Part shown: one piece after another, positions 49,076-59,305 of the stretch
How positions within the stretch are numbered: position 1 is the first letter of the stretch
Layout of the letters: every line of letters starts with the position of its first letter
Assembly: GCF_000975265.2 (NCBI RefSeq)
Contig: NZ_CP083405.1
Coordinates: 558,001 to 622,000 of the forward strand
Source of the DNA: Mycobacterium lepromatosis
GTDB lineage: Bacteria > Actinomycetota > Actinomycetes > Mycobacteriales > Mycobacteriaceae
Reading direction: 5' to 3'
DNA: 64,000 nt
The notes under the pieces: model-generated
What the model was told of the DNA's origin: nothing
What the model saw: the letters and a program-made list of their open reading frames with translations, nothing else
The model's database searches: none
Translations under genes and position numbers: made by a program

Positions 49076-49540
49076 TTAGACTGACCCGGCAAACCCGTGC
49101 TGTCGCCACGCTTCGTACACTGCCACCGCGGCGGCGTTGGACAGGTTCAGTGAACGCCGGCCCGACAGCATGGGAATGCGCACCTGCTGGGTGATGTGGT
49201 CGTCGGCCAGGGTTGCCGCGTCTAATCCGGTCGGTTCGGGGCCGAACATTAACACGTCACCAGCCTGGTAGCTGACGTCACTGAACAAGGTGCTCGCGAG
49301 GGTGCTGAACGCGAAAGCTCGCACCGGCGATAGCGCGTTCCATGCCTCGGACAGCGAGGCATGGACGGTGACCGAAGCCAGGTCGTGATAGTCCACTCCG
49401 GCCCGTCGGAGCTTGGCGTCGGACAGGTCGAAGCCAATCGGCTCGACCAGATGCAGTGCGCAGCCGGTGGCCGCCGCAGTCCGGATGGCGTTACCCGTGT
49501 TTGACGGAATGCGCGGGGTATAAAACATCAACCGGAACAT
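49076..49540 (-). CDS. trmL: tRNA (cytidine/uridine-2'-O)-methyltransferase TrmL (SpoU family)
   Basis: TrmL methylates the ribose of wobble nucleotide 34 in tRNA-Leu isoacceptors. From ATG 49540 the protein has 154 residues, the normal size for this minimal SPOUT enzyme, and starts MFRLMFYTPRIPSNTGNAIRTAAATGC. The knot motifs are present: PRIPSNTGNAIRT (motif 1), FGPEPTGLDAATL (motif 2) and IPMLSGRRSLNLSNAAAVAVYEAW (motif 3). An in-frame ATG at 49558 would add six residues but lacks support from homologues. Neighbouring genes on both sides are pseudogenes, so it probably has its own promoter. Confidence 0.93.
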   Translation of the reverse strand: MFRLMFYTPRIPSNTGNAIRTAAATGCALHLVEPIGFDLSDAKLRRAGVDYHDLASVTVHASLSEAWNALSPVRAFAFSTLASTLFSDVSYQAGDVLMFGPEPTGLDAATLADDHITQQVRIPMLSGRRSLNLSNAAAVAVYEAWRQHGFAGSV

Positions 49541-49624
49541 CTGCTGATCATTACGCATGGTTGTTTGTCAAGTTTATTTGTAAGTGTACTGGAAACTAGT
49601 GATATCGGCCGCGAGCTGTCATAC

Positions 49625-52380
49625 TTGTTGAATTGTTAGGCGTTTTCCGCTCGCGCTTATTCGCCTGGCGCGAGTCAAGTATAACAGGAAGTTTAGCGCG
49701 TCTCTCGTTTCTCCGAGTGCCAGTAATAGCTGTCGCGGCCGGTGGCTTGGCGGCAAGCCAGATGACTATGTTTTCCCGCCTGACCACCGCGGTTACGATG
49801 GGCAAATTCGGCATCTCAGATGTCTCAGCCGGTCCCGTGGAAAGGTGTGGCGACTGTGCTGGTGCCGTTGCTGTCGGCGACTGCCTTCGGCGGATTACGT
49901 CTGGGTAGAGTGTGACGGCCGACTCGAATGGTCTACAGCTGGCCGTTACTCACGCTGACATGATACCGGCGATCAGGGAAAATACTTGATGTCGCGCTAC
50001 TGGCGAGTTCCACTGGACATGGTGTGGAGGGAATGAATAAGAACTGTGTGCCCCGCAAGTATGAGCTACAGACACGGCGAGCCGGCACCTACCTTATACC
50101 CGCTGTTCGATCGGGGGCGAGTACCTTGTCGAATGGCGGTCAGGAGCTATTGGACAAGGTGCTGGCCAACAGCGTCGGTTTACGGGACTGGGTGACAACG
50201 TACGTGCTACTCTTGTGATGGCCGAGCACGAATAAACGCGTTGGTGTGCATCGACAGTGAGCAGATAAGGTGCCGGATGTAAACCGAGCAGTCGGTGCCC
50301 GCGAGCAGATGACGGCGCGGGATATCCTGATTACCCGCTGCGCAAAGATTCCCGAGCCGGAATTGCGCACCTTGATAGATCACCTGGTCCGGCACCGAAC
50401 CGTCGACACTGTTCGGAATGAGCAAGGTGTTCTGGCGTCAGTCAGCCCGAAGCCAAGACGCCGCAACAGCAATTGGTGACTCGGATGGCGATCCTGTCCA
50501 ATCCGGCCAGCGTGCTTGTCGACAACCCAGAGTTACTGCGCTCGATAGAGATCGTCAGAGGGATCTCTGAGCAAATCGTTAAGGACGCCCCTCATCTCAA
50601 TGACTAAGTTGGTGGAGGGTCAGGCTGCTGCCTCGGTGCGATGTCCCGATCCGTGACGCCGGTACTGTAGTGTCGACCGCCATCGTGATCACGCTGGGCA
50701 TCGTGTTGCTGGTGGCACGTTTCGTTTATCCGACCACTGTGCGTGCTGCGTGACTGGGTGCTGCAAGTCGTTTACATTGACCTTGAGAACGAGATCGCTC
50801 AGGGGTCCTATACGGCACCTAGTCGATCCCGGAGCCGCTGGTAGTGCACACCACCGAAGAATTATCCAGCTAGCGCGCACGCAGTCGATGTACCGCACAC
50901 CCAGGCTTACTGTTCGCAACTGATGAGGAACGGGTTACGGTTGTTGGTCAACGACATGTTAGAGACTATGTTGCGGCGCAGCCGTTCACTGGTCGACCAG
51001 CAGCTGTCGCTCACTGATCAGTTGGAACGCAACGAACAGGATCCCATCGGCTCAAAAACTTTTTCCGGCTGGATCACTTGGCCTGTTCGGCCGCCGCTGT
51101 AACAACGACACCTGGTTGGTCCTAGTCTGTGCACAGCTTGCGCGTGACCTACGCGAGCCGGTGCAGCTTTCGGCGGTGGTCGACCGCCATCTTCGAGGTT
51201 GCGGATTGTCGTCGCGCCAAAACCGCGGCAATGCCCGACTGAATACTGATCGGCGCGGGCCGTTGGCAGCGTTATCCACCTGCTTGCCGAATTGATCAAC
51301 AACGCGCTGCGTTACTCGCCGCCAACGACATAGTTTTGGTCTCAGAGGCCCGCGATGGCGACGGCGCTGTTCTGTTACGGGTAGCCACCCCGGCTTTGGG
51401 GATAAAATACATTGATTGGTGCATCGCCAACATGTGCTTGCAAGCCGGCAGTGAGGTCAGTTTCGACAACGCACGCCATGCGGGCTTTTTCTTGGTTGAG
51501 CACCTGGCTGCTTGGCACGGTGTCCAGGTCGGGTTGTGAGGTCATCACGGATGATGAGGAGAATTCGGGTACGACTGCGGAAGTCTATCTACCTATCTAC
51601 CTATCTACCTATCTACCTATCTACCTATCTACCGCTAGCCGTACTAGTCACGAAGGCGAGGCCGGCTGCAGCGAGCGGGGGTGTTAGGCACCCGGGCGTG
51701 TTGCCTGGTTTTGAAGAACCTTTGGCTGCTGGACAGCCTGCCGAACACCACAGCGGACCCGCAGCGTCCACACCGCCGGTGATGTTGTTGCCGCGCTGCA
51801 ATCCGGGTTTCAGCGGCATCACCGACCTCCCTGCCCAGCCGGCCGGTGGCCACGTCTCGACGTGCATTAGCCACTCCCTGATGGGAAGCAGCGCCCCGCA
51901 ATAGCTAAAGCCCGCGCCGCAAACAGACGCCTACACAACCCCCCCAGGTCGGAGCGGCATCAGAAGCCTAAGTATTCTTTGCGTCGTGGTCACCCCGGCT
52001 CGGTTGCTGAGATCATCAGTCTCAGCCTATGATGACATATTCTATCAGCGGATGCTGTCAGAGATGTCGAGTGATCCGCACTAGCTGGCCTAGTACCCCG
52101 ACCTGGTTTGGTAGTCTGTATCGGACCGCGGCTGGCCGTTAGCCGCCGAGGCCAAGCCGGTCGAGGAACGCACCCGCCATAGTCTACCGGTGCGCCAACC
52201 CGGGGCTCGACTGCTGCCTAGTGCTGATTTAGGATACTCTGTGAGGCACCGGCCCATCCAGCAGGGTCCCCGGGTTGCGAGTGGCCGCGACCCGGAGGGC
52301 GGTACGTGTGTCCATCAACAGCCGCTTCGGTGGTGTGAGTAGCGAACGGTCGTACGCCCTCGAAACCGGTTAAGTACCCG
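49625..52380 (+). pseudogene. Conservon sensor kinase-like protein pseudogene (Rv3365c-like)
   Basis: The N-terminal membrane part reads FRSRLFAWRESSIT and FLRVPVIAVAAGGLAASQM. Later blocks include a histidine-kinase ATPase segment IHLLAELINNALRYSPPT near 51260-51325 and EARDGDGAVLLRVATPALG, ARHAGFFLVEHLAAWHGVQVGL near 51480-51536. A Pro-rich C-terminal tail reaches about 52380. These fit the large nitrate-sensor-like histidine kinase that opens the five-gene conservon around mfpA. It is full of frameshifts and contains an 8-bp tandem array. Confidence 0.85.
51585..51632 (+). repeat. Six perfect tandem copies of an 8-bp unit
   Basis: CTATCTAC is repeated six times without mismatch (48 bp), inside the kinase-like pseudogene where homologues read GGTTAEVYLP. 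It is a probable variable-number repeat, since 8 is not a multiple of three and the host gene is dead. Confidence 0.95.
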
Positions 52381-52390
52381 ATCAACAACG

Positions 52391-52800
52391 ATGTCTCGTT
52401 CGAACAACTCGCTGGACTGGTCGGTATCGAAGTTTGTCCGCAAAGTTCTCGGGGTGGCGCATGCGTTGCTGGTGTTCATCGATAGGCTGCCGGTCGTCGT
52501 CAGTGCGCACTTACCGCGTGCACGAACCGATCGGTTGACCGCTCGCGTCTAGGCTGGCCAGCCTTGCGGCCGGTGCGGCGCAGCTGTTTGAAGGTGGAAC
52601 AGGTGCTGCAGTTCGTGGTCGAGATACAAAAATTCTATCTGCTATTGATGCGTGTTAGTGATGGCTCTCATCTGGCGATGCTGGCTATGACGTTGTGCGA
52701 TTACTGATCAGATCGGCCATGAGTATGGCCGATCTGATCGAACGGGTGGGTGATGTCGTGCAGTCCTCCCGTCGTTCAGAGTTCGATCACCCACCTCGGA
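52391..52800 (+). pseudogene. Roadblock/LC7 domain protein pseudogene (Rv3364c-like)
   Basis: ATG 52391 opens [51 protein letters not shown], the start of a roadblock/LC7 protein that serves as regulator of the conservon GTPase. Then stops appear; LASLAAGAAQLFEGG and DQIGHEYGRSDRT continue in other frames. About 90 bp after it, the expected DUF742 gene (Rv3363c) is almost wholly deleted. Confidence 0.87.
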
Positions 52801-52890
52801 CCGCAATGTGACCTGCATTATCGTCGGACATGGCACACCCTTGAACCGTGATGGACACTAACCAGCCGAGTTCATAGGGAGGACACTGCG

Positions 52891-53490
52891 TGGTCTTAAA
52901 GCATTTTGACAGCCGGCCCACGGCCTCGAAGAAGATCGTCATCGTGGGCAGGTTCGGTTGTTGGTAAGACCAACATTCATCGGTGCGGTTTCAGAGATCA
53001 TGCCGTTGCGCACCTAAGCGATGGTTGCCGACGTTTCGGCTGGTGTCGACATGCTTAATTAACGGTCAACCTGCACAAGCGGGCCACGACGGTGGCGGTG
53101 GACTTCGGCCGCATCACCCTGGATCGGGATCTGGTGCTCTATCTGTTCGGTGCCCCAGATTAGCGTCTGTTCTGGTTTATGTGGGACGATTTGATACGCT
53201 TGATGGTACTGGCTAGACTTTACTCCTCCTACAAAACCGCTTTGTGCTGGTTGACTTCTTCGAGCGCCGCAATCTGCCGTTTTTGATAGCCGTAAACGAA
53301 TTCGGCAGCACGCTAAGGTATTCTGCTAGCGAGGTGCTACAAGCGCTAACTCTGCTTGCACACACATTCCAGTGATCCATGTCGATGCCCGGGGTCGCTT
53401 TGGGCGAACGACGCGTTGATAGATACATAGTAGTGAGCGAATACTCAATGCAGAGCCTGGCAGCGACGTTTCCCGTGAGCAGCTGACCGC
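52891..53490 (+). pseudogene. Conservon GTPase pseudogene (Rv3362c-like)
   Basis: Blocks read LKHFDSRPTASKKIVIVGRFG followed by a frameshift within the Walker A motif (VGKTTFIGAVSEIMPLRT in the next frame), TTVAVDFGRITLDRDLVLYLFGAPD-stop and FWFMWDDLIR, then VLVDFFERRNLPFLIAVNEF. This is the MglA-like GTPase of the mfp conservon, which stimulates MfpA release from gyrase in living systems. Stops within and after the G3 region show it is dead. Confidence 0.9.
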
Positions 53491-53494
53491 ATTG

Positions 53495-53900
53495 CAGCAG
53501 TGGACCGATTGTGAAATGGCTGGACGTGATTTCATCGATGATGATTTGAGTCGGTTTCGCACCGAACGACTTGTGTTCACCGAGTGAAATTTCAACTGCG
53601 CTAACCTCGCCGAATCGCAACATTGCGTATCAGGCTTTCGTAATTCCACTTTCAGCGGCCACTATTCTGGCACAGTTTATTTTTTAGTATTGCAGCCTGG
53701 TGGGTTTGGTGTTTGTGCAGTGCCGGATGCCACCGTCGACATTCGACTTGGTGAACTTCACGTTCGTGATGCTGCGCGGCGCCGACCTCAGGGGTGCGCG
53801 GACTACTCGGTAACCGGTTAGATGACGCCGGTCTGCGTGGCGCAACCGTTGAGCCTTCGTTGTGGAGACCCGAGCCGTTGTTGTTGTGTGGTGGCCGGGG
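53495..53900 (+). pseudogene. mfpA: MfpA pentapeptide-repeat (gyrase-binding) pseudogene
   Basis: MfpA mimics DNA and protects gyrase, with some effect on fluoroquinolone sensitivity. Blocks read QQWTDCEMAGRDFIDDDLSRFRTERLVFTE-stop-NFNCANLAESQH, FRNSTFSG, then in another frame VNFTFVMLRGADLRGARTT, and DDAGLRGATVEPSLWRPE. These are the pentapeptide coils and the C-terminal segment of MfpA. A TGA at 53587-53589, frameshifts and a central deletion inactivate it. Confidence 0.88.
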
Positions 53901-53939
53901 GTGTTGGTGTTTGTGGCAGGAATTGTTGGTCGGTTTCAT

Positions 53940-54506
53940 AGGTGGCAGGTGAAGTAGTGTTCTGGTGTGCCATCGCTGGCCGATACGGTCGGGAGTTTGG
54001 TGGGCTAGCCTAGATCTTGTTGGCGCTGGGTGTTGGGGGCGCTTTCGGGTGCATGCTATGGCTGTGGGGTGTCTGTTTGTTCACCGGCCCTCGGCCAGCC
54101 GGTGTGCCCCCGGCTGTGTTGGTGCCGTGTTGGTTTCACAGTTCGTCGATGACCTCGCAGCCGGTGATGACGCGTACGGCGGTGCTCTAGCCTAGGGCAG
54201 TACTTGACTTTTTGTGGGGATCGACCGCGGAAGGAAGATAAAAGCCATCCACGGCGTGATCTGGTGACTTGTGCGCGTGGCGGGCTAACACATCACCAGA
54301 AAAGCGCAACTGATCCCCGGCCACCCGCCACACCAGACGCACCCCCAGCATCGCCAGCTTCGATGTCGCGGCCGGTGACCAACACCAACTACTCGGCGGC
54401 CCTTGCAAGCAGCCCACCTACGCCGCGACCAACCCTAAACCACCAACACAACCCACACCACCGATCCCCACCACATAACCCACCACACCCCTCAACCACA
54501 CAAAAA
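53940..54506. other. Synteny breakpoint with C+A-rich strand-biased tract
   Basis: Left of here gene order follows Rv3361c; right of here it follows Rv2521. No gene is recognised between. From about 54415 to 54520 the plus strand is nearly free of G and made of CCA/CAA words (for example ACCACCAACACAACCCACACC), a strong strand bias unlike any neighbour. It may be the edge of a repeat or rearrangement junction. Confidence 0.55.
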
Positions 54507-54992
54507 TCAACAACACCCTAGGGCCGACAAGTCGCGCCGAAGTTTGGCGACATGGCCTGTGGCCTTGACGTTGTACTGCGCGAGCACAATCTTGCCCTTT
54601 TCATCGACCACAAATGTGGAACGTATAACACCCGGGACGGTCTTGCCGTATATCTGCTTCTTGCCGTAGGCACCCCAAGCGGACAGCACCTTACAGTCGT
54701 GATCGGACAGTAGCGGAAACGTCAACGCCTCTGCGTCACGGAATTGGGCTAGCTTGGTTAGTGGGTCGGGGGAGACCCCGACGACATCGAGTCCGGCATT
54801 GTTGAGGTCATGCAAATTGTCTCGGAAATCACATGCTTGTTTAGTGCATCCTGGTGTAAAGGCCGCCGGGTAGAAATATACGGTGACACGCCGTCCCCGA
54901 TAGTCGCCCAACGAAACTATCTTGCCATCGGCATCAGGCAAGCTGAAGGTGGGCGCTTGGTCGCCTGGTGCCAGCCTTGTGGTCTCGGTCAA
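54507..54992 (-). CDS. bcp: Peroxiredoxin Bcp (BCP/PrxQ type)
   Basis: Bcp is a thiol peroxidase that reduces hydrogen and organic peroxides in the cytoplasm. The 161-residue protein begins LTETTRLAPGDQAPTFSLPDADG and has the peroxidatic site YPAAFTPGCTKQACDFRD, where the first Cys (about residue 49) is catalytic and the second, five residues later, is the resolving Cys of the CX4C subtype. VVGVSPDPLTKLAQFRDAEALTFPLLSD and VIRSTFVVDEKGKIV follow. I use TTG 54992 because AAAGGG lies 7 nt upstream and no in-frame ATG or GTG fits. Two extra cysteines end the protein (LGCC), which I do not recall from M. tuberculosis. Confidence 0.93.
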   Translation of the reverse strand: MTETTRLAPGDQAPTFSLPDADGKIVSLGDYRGRRVTVYFYPAAFTPGCTKQACDFRDNLHDLNNAGLDVVGVSPDPLTKLAQFRDAEALTFPLLSDHDCKVLSAWGAYGKKQIYGKTVPGVIRSTFVVDEKGKIVLAQYNVKATGHVAKLRRDLSALGCC

Positions 54993-55121
54993 CGGTCATC
55001 CCTTTCGGTTCACGGCGATCGTCGGAATTAGTGCCACCTGATCTAGGGTAGTGCGGGCAGGTGCACCAACTGGATGGTGGGTGACTTGCGGGTTGACAGA
55101 GCAGACTTGGAGGACAGAGAC

Positions 55122-55349
55122 GTGGCGGACCGGCATCCAGACATCATAAAGCAGGAGATCGACGTCGCCCGCGAACAGTTCGCGGCGACCGTCGACTCAC
55201 TTGCTAAGCGTGCCAATCCCATCCGCCTCGCCGATGAGCTCAAGGCCCGGGTGATAGAGTTTGTAAAAAGGCCGGCCGTGATCGCTGCACTGGTAAGTTG
55301 TGGCGCTTTGATCGTGATCGTTGTGGTGCTCAGGGGCAAGAATCGCTGA
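55122..55349 (+). CDS. DUF3618 small membrane protein (Rv2520c-like)
   Basis: From GTG 55122, seven bases after GGAGGAC (55108-55114), a 75-residue protein reads VADRHPDIIKQEIDVAREQFAATVDSLAKRANPIRLADELKARVIEFVKRP and then a hydrophobic segment AVIAALVSCGALIVIVVVL ending in basic residues. This is the DUF3618 layout: an amphipathic helix (IKQEIDxxREQxAATVDxLAxRxNPxxLAD) followed by one transmembrane helix. Function unknown. It is divergent from bcp, as in M. tuberculosis, and the tRNA-Lys gene lies downstream on the other strand. Confidence 0.88.
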   Translation: MADRHPDIIKQEIDVAREQFAATVDSLAKRANPIRLADELKARVIEFVKRPAVIAALVSCGALIVIVVVLRGKNR

Positions 55350-55397
55350 CGCGCCAGACCACATGGGTTGCAACCGTGAAATATAAGAATTGTAGGG

Positions 55398-55470
<73 letters not shown>

Positions 55471-55640
55471 CTAGATCGTCCTAGCCAAGGCACATTAACA
55501 GGCCTTGCGCTGCGGGGTGAAATTTCGACGCTGAACTCGATACGTGCTTTCCAGCGCGGCCGTCTATCTGGTCCTAAACTACTGGCCAAGTCTACAGGTT
55601 CAGCTTTGTTGTGAATTGAGTTCGGGGAGGTGAGAGAAGG

Positions 55641-56864
55641 ATGCCGCATGTGGGCAGTGCGACCCGCCGGGTTTGGCCCAAAGCTTGGCGAGCGCTACTA
55701 GCGCTACTGGTGATTTCGGTTGTTATGCCCGGCGTTGCCTGCAACAGGGGCGGCGGTACCGAACCGATTCACCTTATCGGTGATAAGGGTACGCCATTTG
55801 CCGACCTGATGGTCCCGAAGCTCACTGCTTCGGTGACTGACGGTGCCGTTGGTGTCACTGTGGACATGCCGGTCACGGTGACCGTTGCTGACGGTGTGCT
55901 GGCGGCGGTCACCATGGTAAACGACAACGGCAGGACGATTAATGGTCAACTTAGCCCCGACGGGCTGCGCTGGTCGACCACCGAGCCGTTGGGCTTCAAC
56001 AGGTGCTACACCCTGAGCGCGAAGGCGCTCGGGCTAGGTGGAGCGGTGAACCGCCAGATGACCTTCCAGACCAGTTCTCCCGCGCACTTGACTATGCCTT
56101 ACGTCAATCCGGGCAACGGTGAGGTTGTAGGCATTGGGGAGTCGGTGGCGATCCGATTCGACGAGAACATCGCAAACCGACTCGCGGCTCAGAAGGCCAT
56201 CACCATCACCGCCAACCCGCCCGTTGAGGGCGCGTTCTACTGGCTGAATAACCGCGAAGTACGTTGGCGTCCTGAGCATTTCTGGAAGTCGGGAACGGCT
56301 GTTGATGTGGCGGTCAATACTTACGGTGTCGACTTGGGCGAAGGGATGTTCGGCGAAGACAACGTGAAGACACATTTCACCATCGGCGATGAGGTCGTCG
56401 CGACCGCTGACGATGCCACTAAGATGCTGACCGTGCGCGTCAACGGGGAAGTAGTCAAGATCATGCCAACATCGATGGGCAAGGATAGCACTCCGACGGC
56501 TAACGGTATCTATATTGTCGGCGCGCGGTTCAGGCACATCATCATGGACTCGTCGACCTACGGAGTTCCTGTCAACTCGCCCAACGGGTATCGCGCCGAT
56601 GTTGACTGGGCTACGCAGCTGTCCTATAGCGGGGTTTTTGTGCACTCCGCGCCGTGGTCTGTGGGTGCCCAGGGCCATACTAACACCAGCCACGGTTGTT
56701 TAAACGTGAGCCCGAGCAATGCGCAGTGGTTCTACGACCATGTCAAGCGCGGTGACATCGTCGAGGTTGTCAACACGGTGGGAGACACTCTACCCGGGGA
56801 CGAAGGTCTCGGGGACTGGAATATTCCCTGGGCGCAGTGGAAGGCAGGAAACGCCAACACCTAA
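55641..56864 (+). CDS. ldtB: L,D-transpeptidase LdtB (LdtMt2, LppS), lipoprotein
   Basis: The enzyme forms 3-3 cross-links in peptidoglycan and is a target of carbapenems. The 407-residue protein has a signal peptide with lipobox MPGVAC (Cys34), two Ig-like domains (about residues 55-250; [18 protein letters not shown]... and [20 protein letters not shown]), and the YkuD catalytic domain: [42 protein letters not shown] with nucleophile Cys353 in SHGCLN and the upstream His in FVHSAP. The C-terminal subdomain ends [19 protein letters not shown] lies just before ATG 55641. Length and catalytic residues match M. tuberculosis LdtMt2 (Cys354) as I remember it. Confidence 0.96.
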   Translation: MPHVGSATRRVWPKAWRALLALLVISVVMPGVACNRGGGTEPIHLIGDKGTPFADLMVPKLTASVTDGAVGVTVDMPVTVTVADGVLAAVTMVNDNGRTINGQLSPDGLRWSTTEPLGFNRCYTLSAKALGLGGAVNRQMTFQTSSPAHLTMPYVNPGNGEVVGIGESVAIRFDENIANRLAAQKAITITANPPVEGAFYWLNNREVRWRPEHFWKSGTAVDVAVNTYGVDLGEGMFGEDNVKTHFTIGDEVVATADDATKMLTVRVNGEVVKIMPTSMGKDSTPTANGIYIVGARFRHIIMDSSTYGVPVNSPNGYRADVDWATQLSYSGVFVHSAPWSVGAQGHTNTSHGCLNVSPSNAQWFYDHVKRGDIVEVVNTVGDTLPGDEGLGDWNIPWAQWKAGNANT

Positions 56865-56888
56865 TGTTCCGCGTCGTGATCTGACCTG

Positions 56889-56965
56889 TGGGGTGAGTGA
56901 CGGGACTCGAACCCGCGACACCCAGGATCACAACCTGGTGCTCTACCAACTGAACTACACTCACC
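56889..56965 (-). tRNA. tRNA-His (anticodon GTG)
   Basis: The cloverleaf has acceptor GTGAGTG pairing with CACTCAC, and an additional encoded G at -1 (56965) opposite C73, the identity feature of tRNA-His. The anticodon loop reads GTTGTGATC with GTG; the T-arm has GGTTCGAGTC. A 3' CCA is encoded (56889-56891). It lies just after the ldtB stop on the opposite strand. Confidence 0.97.
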
Positions 56966-57017
56966 ATGGCCGCCGGCTGGCCTTAATTATTTGGGTCAAC
57001 CAGTGGCGCTGTTGATA

Positions 57018-57665
57018 TTAACCGCTCGGACACTCGTCGGCCGAATCGCTATCTCTTGTCGTGGCGGGTGTGCCGGAAAGATCGGCGACTACCTCCGCGA
57101 TTTCGCTGGTAGACGGCCCGGGTGGGGGAACAAACGCGGTTCGGCGGTAGAATATTAGCTCCCGGATGGATTCGTGAATGTCGGCTAGTGCCCGATGAGT
57201 GAGCCCCTTGGCCGGCTGGCCGAAGTAAATACGTGGGTACCAGCGTCGGCAGAGTTCTTTAATCGAGCTGACGTCTATCATCCGATAGTGCAGGAACGAG
57301 TCGAGAGTGGGCATGTCGCGGGCGATGAATGAACGATCGGTGGCGATCGAATTGCCTGCCAACGGGGCTGTCTTCGGTTGCTTGACGTGGTTGTTGATGT
57401 AATCGAGCACTATCGTCTCGGCGGTCGCAAGGTCGATGATGGATGACTCTACCTCGCTAAGTAGTCCCGAACGCAAGTGCATCTCAGCGACCACGTCAAT
57501 CATTGACGAGAGCGCGGTGCTATCGGTGTGGATTACGACATCAACTCCATCACCGAGGATATTAAGATCGGCATCGGTGACTAGGGCGGCGATTTCGATC
57601 AACTGGTCCGAACCCAGATCCAGTCCAGTCATCTCGCAGTCAATCCACACTAATTCGTCGTGCAC
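57018..57665 (-). CDS. orn: Oligoribonuclease
   Basis: Orn is the 3'-5' exonuclease that degrades 2-5 nt RNAs and, in actinobacteria, also finishes hydrolysis of pGpG made from c-di-GMP. The 215-residue DEDDh enzyme starts at GTG 57665 with [13 protein letters not shown] (Exo I Asp and Glu), has [25 protein letters not shown] (Exo II Asp) and [16 protein letters not shown] (Exo III His and Asp). A C-terminal tail of about 30 polar residues ([19 protein letters not shown]) follows, as in other mycobacteria. All catalytic residues are present. The presence of Orn next to an intact GGDEF gene elsewhere in the window is consistent with c-di-GMP turnover. Confidence 0.95.
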   Translation of the reverse strand: MHDELVWIDCEMTGLDLGSDQLIEIAALVTDADLNILGDGVDVVIHTDSTALSSMIDVVAEMHLRSGLLSEVESSIIDLATAETIVLDYINNHVKQPKTAPLAGNSIATDRSFIARDMPTLDSFLHYRMIDVSSIKELCRRWYPRIYFGQPAKGLTHRALADIHESIRELIFYRRTAFVPPPGPSTSEIAEVVADLSGTPATTRDSDSADECPSG

Positions 57666-57778
57666 AGCGCTCTACATTAGGTGCATGTAAGACGACTTGT
57701 CTCGGACTTCCCCCCTGGCTTAAGTATTTTGATAGTTTATCGTACTGCACGGGGAGTTACTGGAGACAGGAGGGCTTG

Positions 57779-59302
57779 ATGAGCACTGAACCAGTGGCTG
57801 GCGAGCCCCGGACAAGCGGATGGCGGACGGTTATACTATTCTGGGCTAGTGCCTAGAATAGGGAACTGCCATCGTCACCGATGAGGTCAGGTGTAACCGC
57901 ACAGATCCGCATTCCGCTCGCTACGATCAGTGGGCACGGTCTATATATTATGGCCGGTGTGACTGGAACGTGGCAAGATCCAAGATGTTGCAGTTGATCG
58001 CCGAGCAGCTCGGTGCCGTGAGTCTGGCTGTGCTGATGGATGACGTCAAGGGGGGATCTGTCCGGTCTGGCTCGGGCGGGGAGAAGCCGGCGATAAGACC
58101 GCTGTACATGCCAAAGACATCGGAGACAAATGGGCACCGAGCGGATTCCCGGTGGAGTTTTTGTCGCTGGGCGGCGACAGAATTGGCGTTCCAGTGCGTG
58201 CGGCCATTGCTAGTTGCGGCTCAATTTTGTTACTAAAAGTTTTAGTGGCTCAATAGTACTTGATAGTACTTGAGAATCAACGCTAGGTCCGATCTTCCAT
58301 TAGGCTAATATTAAAGTATTGTAAGTTGGTCATCTTTGATGATCTGTGCAGGGCCACCAGCCACCTGACCAGTGACGAGGTTTGAAATCCTTAGTAGGTG
58401 GTGTTCTAAGACCACGGCGGACGTCATCCTGCGGGCGTTGGTGAATCTGAATGCCGAGGACAGCGACACGTTCTTCGACGAGCCGAAGCTGGACCCGCAG
58501 GATCTGCTGCGTATCGATGACAGGGGTGCGGCATCATCTCGCTGTTTTTGAGTGCAGCGGTCAATCGTTGCGTCCGATCATCTTCCCCACTTTCCTGATG
58601 TGGATGCTAGCCGACCTGTTCACTGTCTTGCCTGAGGTCGGCGACGTGGACAAGCTCAAGCTGGTGTTCTTTTTCGACGAGGTGAACCTGCTGTTCATCG
58701 ACGTCTCGCAGGCGTTCCTCGAGCAGGTCGAACTGACTGTAAATTTGACTTGCTCCACAAGGGTATCAGGGTATTCTTCTACACCCAATTGCCCACGGAT
58801 CTGCCCAATGACGTGTTGTCCCAATTGGGCGCCCATGTCTAACACGCTTTGCGGGTGTTCACTCCGGATGACCAGAAGGTGTTGTCCAAGACGGTGTGTA
58901 CTTATCCGAAAACCGATGTCCTACGACTTGGAGTCGGTGCTAACGTCGTTGGGCATCGGTGAGGACACGTTGTAACGGTGCTGTCTGAGAAGGGCGCCAC
59001 CGGCACCGACGAGATTGCTACCGCTGTCAAAATCCAGCTCGCTGCGGACCAGATACGGTCAGACGATCCAGCAGCGATCGGAATCTTCTAGTGCCCTAAT
59101 CGCAAGAACCGCCGCAACGCGAGAAGTAGGATCTCTGGCTTGGTCGGACAAGATCGACCACCACCCATGCCCGCTAAGTCGCAAGGCCTGGCCATTTTGG
59201 AACAGGTGCTGAAGTACTCGACCGGGATAGAGTGCCCTCATGACCGACCATACGCGAATTCATCCCTACCCGGCTCACACTACCGAACGCCGCCGCAAGT
59301 AA
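57779..59302 (+). pseudogene. HerA-like ATPase, DUF853 family, pseudogene (Rv2510c-like)
   Basis: Blocks in order are PLATISGHGLY, GVTGTGKSKMLQLIAEQLGA (Walker A, split over frames), VISLLFLSAAVN-type decayed text, LRPIIFPTFLMWMLADLFTVLPEVGDVDKLKLVFFFDEVNLLF (Walker B DE), QAFLEQVELTV, QLPTDLPNDVLSQLGAHV, VFTPDDQK and DLESVLTSLGIGEDTLVTVLSEKGA, ending with ERRRK and TAA at 59300-59302. Stops and frameshifts are frequent. It converges with the SDR gene, stops only a few bases apart. Confidence 0.9.
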
Positions 59303-59305
59303 CGC

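Noticed and set aside
48428..49084. A 218-codon plus-strand frame overlapping the nitroreductase remnant
   Set aside because: Only part of it is in the nitroreductase frame; the rest comes from shifted frames of the same pseudogene.
54204..54521. A Pro/Thr-rich plus-strand frame
   Set aside because: It comes from the biased C+A tract and has no start signal or family resemblance; treated as low-complexity sequence.
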